Program-made: the position numbers and the translations under genes | In this document: positions 10,894 through 20,059 of the stretch, one piece after another | How the letters are laid out: each line of letters begins with the position of its first letter | How positions within the stretch are numbered: the stretch's first letter is position 1 | DNA from: Hemileia vastatrix | Taxonomy: Eukaryota > Basidiomycota > Pucciniomycetes > Pucciniales > Zaghouaniaceae | Direction of reading: 5' to 3' | Length of the DNA: 64,000 nt | Assembly (NCBI GenBank): GCA_030280995.1 | Contig: JASXTE010000002.1 | Coordinates: 10,740,683-10,804,682 of the forward strand | Notes under the pieces: generated by a model | What the model saw: only the letters and a program-made list of their open reading frames with translations | Told to the model about the DNA's origin: nothing | The model's database searches: none

Positions 10894-12032
10894 TGTCAGC
10901 CAGGCTATTCCAGGAGTCCAGTAAATGATATATAAATTATAAAACCTCAAAGAGTGGGTAAGAATTGTATTTAATGAATATAACTTAATATTTTATTGCA
11001 TAATGAAATTATATAAGTATTTTATTATATACAAGTGTTCCATAAAATTTATTGGTTATATATATTTTTATATACAGTTAAATTGAACATAATATAATAT
11101 ATTCTACAAATAATGGCGCATTTTAATGTATTTAATAATTATAAATTTATATTTAATTAATTGAAAAACATATATTATAATTATAAGTGTAAAATTGATT
11201 TATAATATATTTAAATTAATTACTTAAATTTATATATTAAATAATACCTCTCATATGATACTAAACAATAATTAATGACGCTTCTTTTGACCCTTAATTG
11301 TGTTAGAAAAAACAAATAAATTAATTTGGACTAAATTGAGATTAATTGCATGTTTTGTTGCGTCAAATTATTTTTTGTTTCACTTAAAATGTCCTTTAAT
11401 CAGACTGTACCATATGTTTGGAATTATTTTTCTCATAGTTCCTATGTTCCAATCTTGTTTAGTTATTCACTATTTTTCACTTACTGATTTGGGAATTAAT
11501 GACGGGAAAATTGGATTCTTAATTGGGGTTTTAATTAATTGTTTCATGTTTTTCTCTATATTGTTATGTTTCATTTACTCTTTTGATATATTTGTTTTAC
11601 TTCATTCTAATCATTGTATTTACAAAGATAGTAGCGCTTCAGAGGACCCATTGCCTATAAAAGGGCCTTGGATAATCCCCTGTAGCCTCATCACTTATTA
11701 CACACTCAACAAATTAAATAACCAATTTATTACGTTTATATTTTTTTTATTAGTAATACAAATCTAATTTAAATTCTATACAACAAATCAAAGGTTGCTT
11801 TAAGTCTGATAGTAATTAAAATTGTTTGCCGCGCAGAACCCTTACATTTAATAATATTATTGTTAATAAAATCTAAGTTTTTGTCACCTCTCAAAGTTGC
11901 TCACCGTTGTTTCCCTCTCAAATAAATTAAATATATATTTTTTTGGTTTATTTCTTTATTTTCCCTTGTCCTCCTCCTTCTCTCCTCCTTTTCCTCCTAT
12001 TTTCCTTACCTCTTCTAGACAACTGACCGACA
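10894..12032 (+). repeat. 5' LTR of element B
   Basis: It starts TGTCAGCCAGGC and ends ACTGACCGACA. A TATA-type promoter CCTATAAAAGG lies at 11654-11664. Hydrophobic-looking open frames within it (11300-11767) reflect T-rich sequence and recur identically in the other LTR. Confidence 0.97.
11655..11664 (+). promoter_or_regulatory. TATA box of element B 5' LTR
   Basis: CTATAAAAGG about 370 bp from the LTR end. An equivalent box is at 19677-19686 in the 3' LTR, and CTATAAAAGG occurs at 27425-27434 in the otherwise different LTR of C. Confidence 0.65.
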
Positions 12033-12329
12033 ACTGGGGGCCTTTCCAAAACAACGATGACAATCGAGCCTGGCGACGAACGACAAAACGCACGGACCAC
12101 CTAGCAAAACGAAACTTTTGCCGCGTCTGTGTTTCAAACTTGGGTTCGACATCTTAGGTTTATATAATATTAATTTTTATATTATTTTGAAGTGATTTTT
12201 CGATCACTATAGTAAGTTCACCTTTGTGCCTCTCACTCATATTACTATATTTTTATTGCAATAACAGTGATTGTGGCTTAATTGCTGATTCACTGAGTGT
12301 AAGTGTTCAATTTTTAAAATTTGTTTTTC
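12033..12329 (+). other. Primer-binding site and upstream leader of element B
   Basis: AC then TGGGGGCC directly after the LTR is the primer site. The remaining 280 bp has no supported gene. Confidence 0.6.
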
Positions 12330-12544
12330 CTAGTTGACCATTATAGAGTGTTAAATCCTCTTAGTCCTAGAAGAATTGACATTTTTTATTAATACAAATT
12401 GAATTATTAATTTATTTATTTTTTATTATTAATTATTGTTAATTTTGGTTGACTTAAAAGTACATTGTGCTTAGTCCCAAATATATTGCCATATTTAATA
12501 TTGGTAATTAATTGGTTGAATTAACTTGATTGTTATTCCCAATT
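12330..12544 (+). other. Three UU-bulged hairpins in the leader of element B
   Basis: Hairpins at 12330-12370 (CTAG, TT, GAC to GTC, CTAG), 12445-12480 (TTGG, TT, GAC to GTC, CCAA) and 12510-12544 (AATTGG, TT, GAA to TTC, CCAATT). Outer and inner stems differ in sequence from those of C yet pair perfectly, while the unpaired TT is constant. This covariation supports a selected RNA fold in the genomic transcript. Confidence 0.7.
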
Positions 12545-12717
12545 TAACCTTGCAATCCATTTTTTTTAAAATTAATTTTTTTAATTATTACTTTATATTG
12601 AAAATTATTTTTTCTATAATTTAATTAATTAAATTTTTTTTTATTTGGAGCAATTATTGACTAACTTTTATTATTTTTTTATAAAATAAAAAGTAAATTA
12701 TAAATCTTCCCACTAGT
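12545..12717 (+). other. AT-rich leader before gag of element B
   Basis: Nothing coding is seen. The segment ends ATCTTCCCACTAG just before the gag ATG at 12718; the CTAG could be a 3' splice site of a leader intron, as element A shows a clear leader intron at the same place. Confidence 0.4.
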
Positions 12718-13399
12718 ATGTCCAACAATTTGGCAGAAAAAATGGATAACATGCAAGTGGATGAAATAGAAATTGACTATGATGCTGACACTGTAAGTTC
12801 TTCTAAAGTTGGTCATAAAAAATCTTATGCTAACACAAAGAATTCACATACTGCAGGATGTGGAAATGACAGGAAATGCAAACAAACCAAACCCCCTTCC
12901 CCCAGTACCACAGAAGGAAGTAAAGCCTCTAGTGCCTCAAGAAGGTCTTCCAAAAGGCTTCAAAATAAAAAAGCTTCCTCTGCCACAACAAATCAGCAAC
13001 CTATCCAGTCATATAAAAGAGTTGAAGACAGAAAATATGACGTACAAAGCAAAGGTAGACACATTGTGGGATCAGGTCCAAGAACTCAGGAACCAGATTC
13101 AGGCCCAGGCCCCTCCTCAGTTGCCTCCCAATCAGCCTCAGTTTCAGGCTCAACCTTCACAGCCACCCAGCTCAACCATCCAAAATCCAAATACTATGGA
13201 AGTAGAGCAATGGAAATGGGATTATCTAATGAGTCACTACCAACAGAATGTGCAACACCCTCCTCATCATCAGCCTGGCCCATCCAGAACACCCAATTTC
13301 CATCCACCTCCTCATCCCTACCAACAAGGCAGGAGAAAGAAGGCCCAAGCACAATCCCAAACCCAGTCCCAGGGGAAGTTTCCTCCTCTGCCATGGTAA
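12718..13399 (+). CDS. Overlapping spliced ORF of element B (205-residue KWKWDY protein)
   Basis: Exon 1 (12718-12792) is shared with gag. A 64 nt intron, GTAAGT at 12793 to CTGCAG at 12856, shifts translation into another frame (12857-13399). The protein has an acidic N-terminus, QEGLPKGFKIKK, a coiled-coil-like stretch (NLSSHIKELKTENMTYKAKV), a Gln/Pro linker, QWKWDYLMSHYQQ, PGPSRTPNF, PHPYQQGRRKK and ends in PPLPW. The same plan is present in A and, broken, in C, in a frame different from gag. The stop (TGG TAA) overlaps a further 5' splice consensus GTAAGT at 13393. The function is unknown; a small regulatory or nucleic-acid-binding protein is inference. Confidence 0.65.
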
Positions 13400-16300
13400 G
13401 TAATTTGGTTGATAGTCACTTGGGTATGTTTTCTAATAAATCTTCTTCTGAAGGTAATATTATTGAACATGGTGAAAGAACAGTTAAACCTGTTAAAAGA
13501 CAGCTTCCTGTAACTAGTAGCCCTATTGATGTAATTAGCAAATTGTCATTTGATGAACCTTTACATTTAACTTCTACATCTTTAATTAATCCTTCTCTTG
13601 CAATTAAAAATGATTCTGTTCCCCCTGAAATCTATACCTTAATTGAAAAAACTTCTGAGGAAATATTGAAAGATACCCTTGATTTTAATATTGTAAAAGA
13701 CAAACATGTGAGAGATGTGTTAATCCATGAAAATGATAGATTAAATAAGTTACACTTGCAATGTAAAGTGAGTTCTTCTGTACAAGATACAGCTTATTTA
13801 AAAATTAAAGAAACCTTGAATATTGTTCTTAGTCAACAAAAACAAATAAGAAGTGACCATAGAGCTATCTCAGATAGAAATATCAGTCTGCATAAGACCT
13901 TGAGTGAATTGAAACCCCTTATTGAGGAAAATTATTCATTCAAGAATGAAATAAAATCTCTGCAAAATGAGTTTAAGAAGCTAAAAAATGATTTCCATGC
14001 ACTAAGTACCAAACACTCAGTTTCTGAGGACAGAAATGTTCTATCTCTTGCAAAAGTAAATGACCAGATGTCTGAAATTCCAAGAATAAGAAACTATGTG
14101 TCTGACCTACAGGAAACGTTCTCAACCTTAACCATCAATAATGAATTAAATGAGATTTCTGCAAATAAGCTGCATAAAAATAAAGGGAAAAAACCTGAAC
14201 AAAATTCATCCTTTCTTCCTCATATTTCAACCATTAAACAAACTGAAAATGAGTCTGTAAAATCTTTTGCTACTAGCAAAAAATCTTGTGATGGTCATGC
14301 ACCAGCTGTTTCTGTAAATAATGAAATTTCTGAACACCTGGCTAAATTTCAGGAATTATTACTAATGAATAATTCAAACCAAAAAGTGGACCATCCCAGT
14401 AGTCAGAAAAATTGGCCTAAGTTAGACCAATATCCTACCTTTGATGGTGATTCTTCCTCTGATTGGCAACACTTTATCCAAAGAATTGATAATTTAAAGA
14501 GATCTTATAAACTACCTGATGAGGAAATTGTTTCTAAGCTAATTTCTTTATTTTCCAATGTAGCCTTGATGTGGTATGAATCTGTCCTCTTAGATAACAA
14601 TCATTATACATGGAATGATTGGAAATCCTTGATTGAGAATCAGTTTGGTGGTTCAAAATTCAGGTTAGCTCAGCAGAGACTGTATGAGAATACTAGATAT
14701 GTATCCTCCTCTGTTGAAAAGCCCATTGTTTTTCTGATGAAAATAACTAAAATCCTTAGAGCAATTGATCCAAAGATGGATTATGATATTTGGAGAGATA
14801 AAATCTTGTATAAATTACCAAATTCTCTTAGGGATTTGATTGTTGCTAGAACTGAGCATGTAAGGGAAAATTCTTCTTTCATTAATATCTGTAATGAAGT
14901 ACTACTCAACCATAGATATGAACCAAAGAATTACCTTAGTAAATCTTATAATGATCAGAATAAACCTTCTATAAAGCTCCCAGAAAAATCTGGTAAACCC
15001 TCTGCCCCAGTTGCACCTAAAAAATATGCAACAAATACTTGTTATAAATGTAACAAACCGTGGAAGAAGGGTCATGTTTGTGACAAGAAAATTCATCTTG
15101 TTGAACAAAATGAAGACACTGATGAAGTTGAACTTGATGTCAATAATTCTTCCAGTGACTGTGAAAGTAATATCTCCTATGACAATGAATCTGTTAAAGA
15201 TGTTTTAATGTTGGAACATGATGTCCATTATTTAAATAATATATCTGAAGATTGTGTATTGAATTTATCTTCAGTAGAAAATTCTGAGATAATTAAAGAT
15301 ATTACTAACAATTCTATTCCTATATCCCCTTTAAAGGCACCTGTTATCATTAATGGTAAACATGTTGATGTAGTTCTTGATTCTGGTGCTGGAGGAAGTG
15401 TAGTATCTGAAAAAGCTTTGGCTTCAGTGGATAAAGAATATTTGAGTAAATTATTGCCTATAACTTCTGAAAAATGGAGAGGGTATGGTTCTACCTTATT
15501 TCCTATTGGAAAATACAAAACCTCTGTATTCTTTAAATATAATGGTGGTTTTGTCAGAGCTATTTGTGAGTTTGTTGTCATGAAAAATGATAATTTGAGC
15601 AATTGGTTTATTATGGGAAATGATATTTTAACCATGTTTGGTGTGAAACTGGATCCAGCAAATAATTGCTTTACCTTAGGAATGAATGGGAAAAGAAAAT
15701 TCAAAATTTCTTCTCCTAGACCTTCTGGGAATTTGTTGAAATCTTGTAACTCACTGACCCAATGTAAAGGTAGAACAACAACTGAAATGGATGATTTATT
15801 ACATGAAATAAATACAGCTTCTTTTGGTGATCAGTTGACTAGTGAACAAAAGGATTCTATTGTTGCCTCTATTACCTCTTTCCCTATGGCTTTTGCTCAT
15901 GGTTCTCATGTCTTAGGAATTGTTCAGGAAGAGATGAAAATTACCTTATCCTGTAATTTGAGTGATATTCCTCCTTCCCTTAAGAAAAAACCATATCCTG
16001 CTTCTCCATCAAAAAGAAAAGATATTGAAGATAATATTGAAACATTATTGAAAATGAATATCATTGAGAAAGTGGATGTCGCCCCCAAATATTGTGTCAT
16101 CTCCCCAGTCTTGATTTCATATGAAAAAGATAAAGCTAGATTATGTGGAGATTACAGAGCTTTAAATACTTATACTGTTGATGATATTTATCCTTTACCC
16201 AGAATTAATTCAATACATGCTACCTTGCAAGGTGCAAAATTTATTAGTTGTCTGGATGGTAATAAAGGTTATCATCAAGTTCCAGTTGAGAAAAATTCTC

Positions 16301-16788
16301 AAAATTTTTTGCTTATTGCTACTCATATGGGAATATATAAGTATGTTAGGATGCCATTTGGCCCTAAAAATGCTCCTTCAGTTTTCCAGAAAGTCATGGA
16401 TAACACTTTCCATCAAGAAATTATTGAAGGTTGGCTCATGGTTTATATTGATGATATTATTGTTTTTTCTAAAACTTTTGATGAACATATGATTCACTTG
16501 AATAGAGTTTTCCAAAAAATGGATGAAATCAATATGACCTTATCTTTAAAAAAGTGTAAATTTGGTTTTCAATCTTTGAAAGTCCTTGGCCATGTTGTGT
16601 CAGGCTTACAAATTTGTGTAGACCATAATAAAGTTGCTGCCATTCAAAATGTGAAAGCACCAACTTCTGTAAGAGAAATCCAAAGTTTTTTGGGTATGTG
16701 TGGCTATTATAGACAATATATTAAAAATTATCAGGTCATAGCCTTGCCTCTTACAAAACTAACCAGAAAAGATGTTGCTTTTCTCTGA
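12718..16788 (+). CDS. Gag-protease-reverse transcriptase frame of element B
   Basis: 1356 residues from ATG 12718. Residues 1-230 are Ser/Pro-rich and overlap a second reading frame. Residues 290-500 are predicted helical/coiled. The capsid-like region starts near residue 560 (NWPKLDQYPTFDGDSSSDW). A zinc knuckle CYKCNKPWKKGHVC lies at about 775-788, the protease DSGAGGSVVS at about 888, and reverse transcriptase with YIDD at about 1243. It ends at TGA 16786-16788, where A and C have TGG (Trp) in AFxWN, so this looks like a single nonsense mutation in one polyprotein. Downstream Pol resumes in the same frame. The element therefore needs suppression of this stop, or helper copies, to move. 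Confidence 0.95.
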   Translation: MSNNLAEKMDNMQVDEIEIDYDADTVSSSKVGHKKSYANTKNSHTAGCGNDRKCKQTKPPSPSTTEGSKASSASRRSSKRLQNKKASSATTNQQPIQSYKRVEDRKYDVQSKGRHIVGSGPRTQEPDSGPGPSSVASQSASVSGSTFTATQLNHPKSKYYGSRAMEMGLSNESLPTECATPSSSSAWPIQNTQFPSTSSSLPTRQEKEGPSTIPNPVPGEVSSSAMVSNLVDSHLGMFSNKSSSEGNIIEHGERTVKPVKRQLPVTSSPIDVISKLSFDEPLHLTSTSLINPSLAIKNDSVPPEIYTLIEKTSEEILKDTLDFNIVKDKHVRDVLIHENDRLNKLHLQCKVSSSVQDTAYLKIKETLNIVLSQQKQIRSDHRAISDRNISLHKTLSELKPLIEENYSFKNEIKSLQNEFKKLKNDFHALSTKHSVSEDRNVLSLAKVNDQMSEIPRIRNYVSDLQETFSTLTINNELNEISANKLHKNKGKKPEQNSSFLPHISTIKQTENESVKSFATSKKSCDGHAPAVSVNNEISEHLAKFQELLLMNNSNQKVDHPSSQKNWPKLDQYPTFDGDSSSDWQHFIQRIDNLKRSYKLPDEEIVSKLISLFSNVALMWYESVLLDNNHYTWNDWKSLIENQFGGSKFRLAQQRLYENTRYVSSSVEKPIVFLMKITKILRAIDPKMDYDIWRDKILYKLPNSLRDLIVARTEHVRENSSFINICNEVLLNHRYEPKNYLSKSYNDQNKPSIKLPEKSGKPSAPVAPKKYATNTCYKCNKPWKKGHVCDKKIHLVEQNEDTDEVELDVNNSSSDCESNISYDNESVKDVLMLEHDVHYLNNISEDCVLNLSSVENSEIIKDITNNSIPISPLKAPVIINGKHVDVVLDSGAGGSVVSEKALASVDKEYLSKLLPITSEKWRGYGSTLFPIGKYKTSVFFKYNGGFVRAICEFVVMKNDNLSNWFIMGNDILTMFGVKLDPANNCFTLGMNGKRKFKISSPRPSGNLLKSCNSLTQCKGRTTTEMDDLLHEINTASFGDQLTSEQKDSIVASITSFPMAFAHGSHVLGIVQEEMKITLSCNLSDIPPSLKKKPYPASPSKRKDIEDNIETLLKMNIIEKVDVAPKYCVISPVLISYEKDKARLCGDYRALNTYTVDDIYPLPRINSIHATLQGAKFISCLDGNKGYHQVPVEKNSQNFLLIATHMGIYKYVRMPFGPKNAPSVFQKVMDNTFHQEIIEGWLMVYIDDIIVFSKTFDEHMIHLNRVFQKMDEINMTLSLKKCKFGFQSLKVLGHVVSGLQICVDHNKVAAIQNVKAPTSVREIQSFLGMCGYYRQYIKNYQVIALPLTKLTRKDVAFL

Positions 16789-18882
16789 AATAATGACTGT
16801 CAGAAAGCTTTTAATACATTGAAAAGTTGCTTAATGACAGCCCCTATATTGGCTCTTCCAGATTTTATCAAGCCATTTGTACTTTATACAGATGCTAGCT
16901 TTATTGGTCTGGGTGCTGCCCTTCACCAAAAGCAAATTATTAATGATAAATCCTCAGAGGTTGTAATTTGTTATATTTCAAGAACCTTAAGAAATAGTGA
17001 ATTGAAATATGGTGCCACTCAATTGGAGTGCTTAGCAGTTGTTTGGGCTCTTGAGAAACTTCATTACTACTTGGATGACCAAAAATTTGAGTTGGTAACT
17101 GACTGTAGTGCTGTGAAATCTCTCTTAAACCTCAAAACACCTAACAGACATATGTTCAGGTGGCAACTTGCTGTTCAGGAATACAGAGGAAGGATGACTA
17201 TTATCCACAGAGCTGGAAATGTTCACTCTAATGTTGATATGCTCTCCAGATTGCCTTTGCCAAATAATGACTCCAATCCTGCTTATGTACCTGAAGATGA
17301 TACTGTTCATATACATGGTATATTTATAGTTGATATGGAAGAAGAGTTATTACAGTTAATACTTGATTCATATGATAAAGATTCTGACTTAAATAAATTA
17401 GTTACTATTTTGAATGATCCTAAGAATGCTTCAATTCAAGCATTAATAAAAACTCTTCCTGCAAAGTACCAAAATGCTTTAAATAAAGGAAAGTTTTCTA
17501 TTGAAGATGGTTATATATATTATAGAAGGAAGCTTACCAATGTAATTGTTATTCCTCCTTCAATGAAAGAAACTATCCTCAAACTTTGTCATGATGACAT
17601 ATTAGCTGGTCATTTTGATCTTGAAAAAACATTGATTAGAATCAAAAACACTGCATGGTGGGCTAATATGTCTGAAGATACAAAATTATATGTTGAATCT
17701 TGTGATTCCTGCCAAAAATCTAAAAGGTTAACAGATAGAGCAGGGTTATTACAACATATTGAAGCACCTAGTGCTCCCTGGCAAATCATTAATATGGATT
17801 TTGTCACTGGTCTTCCTGTTGCAGGTAAAGACAGCTTTAACTCTTGTTGGGTAATAGTTGATAGATTCACAAAAATGTGCAAATTTATTCCAACCCACAA
17901 AGATGTATCCACCAAAGAATTAGCTTTCTTATGGTGGTCTTACATGTTTAATATTATTGGTTTTCCAAAAGCCATTATCTCTGATAGGGATCCAAAATTC
18001 ACTTCTGAGTTTTGGACCTCTTTGATGGATATTTGTGGCTGTGAGTTAAAATTGTCTACAGCTCACCATCCTCAGACTGATGGTCTAGCTGAAAGAATGA
18101 TTCAAACTCTGGAAGATATGATTAGAAGGTATTGTGCCTTTGGTTTAGAATATAAAGACAATGACAGATTTACTCATGATTGGGTCACTCTTTTGCCTGG
18201 TCTTGAATTTGCATATAATAGCACTGTTCATTCTGTCACTGAGAAAAAGCCTTTTGAGCTTTGGTTAGGTTATGTCCCAAACACTCCTGCTCAGATTCTC
18301 AATAATAAATTACCTAAGTTGGAACTACACCCTGGTGTAAAATCTTTTATGCAAATGCAACAGCTATGCAGAAAACATGCTCAGAGTTGTATTGATAAAG
18401 CATTTGAATATGAAAAGAAAAGATGGGATAAATCCCATAAAGAATACACATTTAACAAGGGTGATGAAGTGTTGATCTCTACTGTCCATTTCAATTTACA
18501 AGGTAACCACAAATTAAAAGATCCTTTTGTAGGACCATTTGTTGTTAAAAGAATGGTTGGTGATAATGCAGTAGAAGTTGTATTGTATTCTCTATATGAT
18601 AGGAAACATCCTGTCTTTCCCATTTCTTTACTTAAACCTTATACTTCCAACAGTGACTTATTTCCAAAAAGAAGAGGAAGACCTAAAAAGAACCCTCAGG
18701 AAGTCACAGAAACAGCAGAAATTGATAAAATTCTCAATGATAGAATTATCACTTCTGAAAGAGGTACTGAATATTTATTGAGATATAAGAACAAATTATC
18801 TGAACATGATGCATGGATACCTGGCAAGGAAATTTCAAATCTGCCTGCTCTGTTGAAAAAATACAAAAAGAAAAAATCTTAG
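16789..18882 (+). CDS. Pol C-terminal part of element B: RNase H, integrase, chromodomain
   Basis: This is the same frame as the preceding Gag-Pol section, separated only by TGA 16786. RNase H motifs LYTDASFIGLGAALHQ and TDCSAV are seen. The integrase has the zinc finger HDDILAGHF...CDSCQKSKR, core residues in NMDFVTGLPV, ISDRDPKFTSEFW and HHPQTDGLAERMIQ, and a C-terminal chromodomain-like segment (EIDKILNDR, EYLLRYKNKLSEHDAWIP) with a basic end KKYKKKKS. A one-codon loss (LTDRAG against LTGKRAG in A and C) follows the zinc finger. The first ATG after the stop is 16819, but initiation there is not expected. Confidence 0.93.
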   Translation, partial: NNDCQKAFNTLKSCLMTAPILALPDFIKPFVLYTDASFIGLGAALHQKQIINDKSSEVVICYISRTLRNSELKYGATQLECLAVVWALEKLHYYLDDQKFELVTDCSAVKSLLNLKTPNRHMFRWQLAVQEYRGRMTIIHRAGNVHSNVDMLSRLPLPNNDSNPAYVPEDDTVHIHGIFIVDMEEELLQLILDSYDKDSDLNKLVTILNDPKNASIQALIKTLPAKYQNALNKGKFSIEDGYIYYRRKLTNVIVIPPSMKETILKLCHDDILAGHFDLEKTLIRIKNTAWWANMSEDTKLYVESCDSCQKSKRLTDRAGLLQHIEAPSAPWQIINMDFVTGLPVAGKDSFNSCWVIVDRFTKMCKFIPTHKDVSTKELAFLWWSYMFNIIGFPKAIISDRDPKFTSEFWTSLMDICGCELKLSTAHHPQTDGLAERMIQTLEDMIRRYCAFGLEYKDNDRFTHDWVTLLPGLEFAYNSTVHSVTEKKPFELWLGYVPNTPAQILNNKLPKLELHPGVKSFMQMQQLCRKHAQSCIDKAFEYEKKRWDKSHKEYTFNKGDEVLISTVHFNLQGNHKLKDPFVGPFVVKRMVGDNAVEVVLYSLYDRKHPVFPISLLKPYTSNSDLFPKRRGRPKKNPQEVTETAEIDKILNDRIITSERGTEYLLRYKNKLSEHDAWIPGKEISNLPALLKKYKKKKS

Positions 18883-18903
18883 CATTTTTTTTATTGTTTT
18901 TTT

Positions 18904-18915
18904 AGAGTGAGGGAG
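18904..18915 (+). other. Polypurine tract of element B
   Basis: AGAGTGAGGGAG lies directly before the 3' LTR, preceded by a T-rich run. Equivalent tracts are AGAGTAAGGGAG (26906-26917) in C and GGGGTGAGGGAG in A. It primes plus-strand DNA synthesis in this class of elements. Confidence 0.85.
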
Positions 18916-20054
18916 TGTCAGCCAGGCTATTCCAGGAGTCCAGTAAATGATATATAAATTATAAAACCTTAAAGAGTGGGTAAGAATTGTATTTAATGAA
19001 TATAACTTAATATTTTATTGTATAATGAAATTATATAAGTATTTTATTATATACAAGTGTTACATTAAATTTATTGGTTATATATATTTTTATATACAGT
19101 TAAATTGAACATAATATAATATATTCTACAAATAATGGCGCATTTTAATGTATTTAATAATTATAAATTTATATTTAATTAATTGAAAAACATATATTAT
19201 AATTATAAGTGTAAAATTGATTTATAATATATTTAAATTAATTACTTAAATTTATATATTAAATAATACCTCTCATATGATACTAAACAATAATTAATGA
19301 CGCTTCTTTTGACCCTTAATTGTGTTAGAAAAAACAAATAAATTAATTTGGACTAAATTGAGATTAATTGCATGTTTTGTTGCGTCAAATTATTTTTTGT
19401 TTCACTTAAAATGTCCTTTAATCAGACTGTACCATATGTTTGGAATTATTTTTCTCATAGTTCCTATGTTCCAATCTTGTTTAGTTATTCACTATTTTTC
19501 ACTTACTGATTTGGGAATTAATGACGGGAAAATTGGATTCTTAATTGGGGTTTTAATTAATTGTTTCATGTTTTTCTCTATATTGTTATGTTTCATTTAC
19601 TCTTTTGATATATTTGTTTTACTTCATTCTAATCATTGTATTTACAAAGATAGTAGCGCTTCAGAGGACCCATTGCCTATAAAAGGGCCTTGGATAATCC
19701 CCTGTAGCCTCATCACTTATTACACACTCAACAAATTAAATAACCAATTTATTACGTTTATATTTTTTTTATTAGTAATACAAATCTAATTTAAATTCTA
19801 TACAACAAATCAAAGGTTGCTTTAAGTCTGATAGTAATTAAAATTGTTTGCCGCGCAGAACCCTTACATTTAATAATATTATTGTTAATAAAATCTAAGT
19901 TTTTGTCACCTCTCAAAGTTGCTCACCGTTGTTTCCCTCTCAAATAAATTAAATATATATTTTTTTGGTTTATTTCTTTATTTTCCCTTGTCCTCCTCCT
20001 TCTCTCCTCCTTTTCCTCCTATTTTCCTTACCTCTTCTAGACAACTGACCGACA
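18916..20054 (+). repeat. 3' LTR of element B
   Basis: 1139 bp, the same length as the 5' LTR and differing at about four bases, with the TATA box at 19677-19686. It is followed by the duplication GAAAG. Confidence 0.97.
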
Positions 20055-20059
20055 GAAAG

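Larger units (their letters stand above)
10894..20054 (+). mobile_element. Ty3/gypsy chromovirus B, complete and young
   Basis: 9161 bp with two 1139 bp LTRs that differ at about four positions, and 5 bp target duplications GAAAG (10889-10893 and 20055-20059). It is inserted in gag of element A in the opposite orientation. One in-frame TGA (16786) separates it from an intact Gag-Pol. It shares terminal TGTCAGCC, primer-site position and purine tract with A and C, but its LTR body is unrelated to theirs by eye. Confidence 0.97.

Noticed and set aside
11300..11767. 155-codon hydrophobic ORF in the LTR of element B (also 19322-19789)
   Set aside because: It lies across the LTR promoter, is identical because the LTRs are copies, and its hydrophobicity follows from T-rich sequence. 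No family features.
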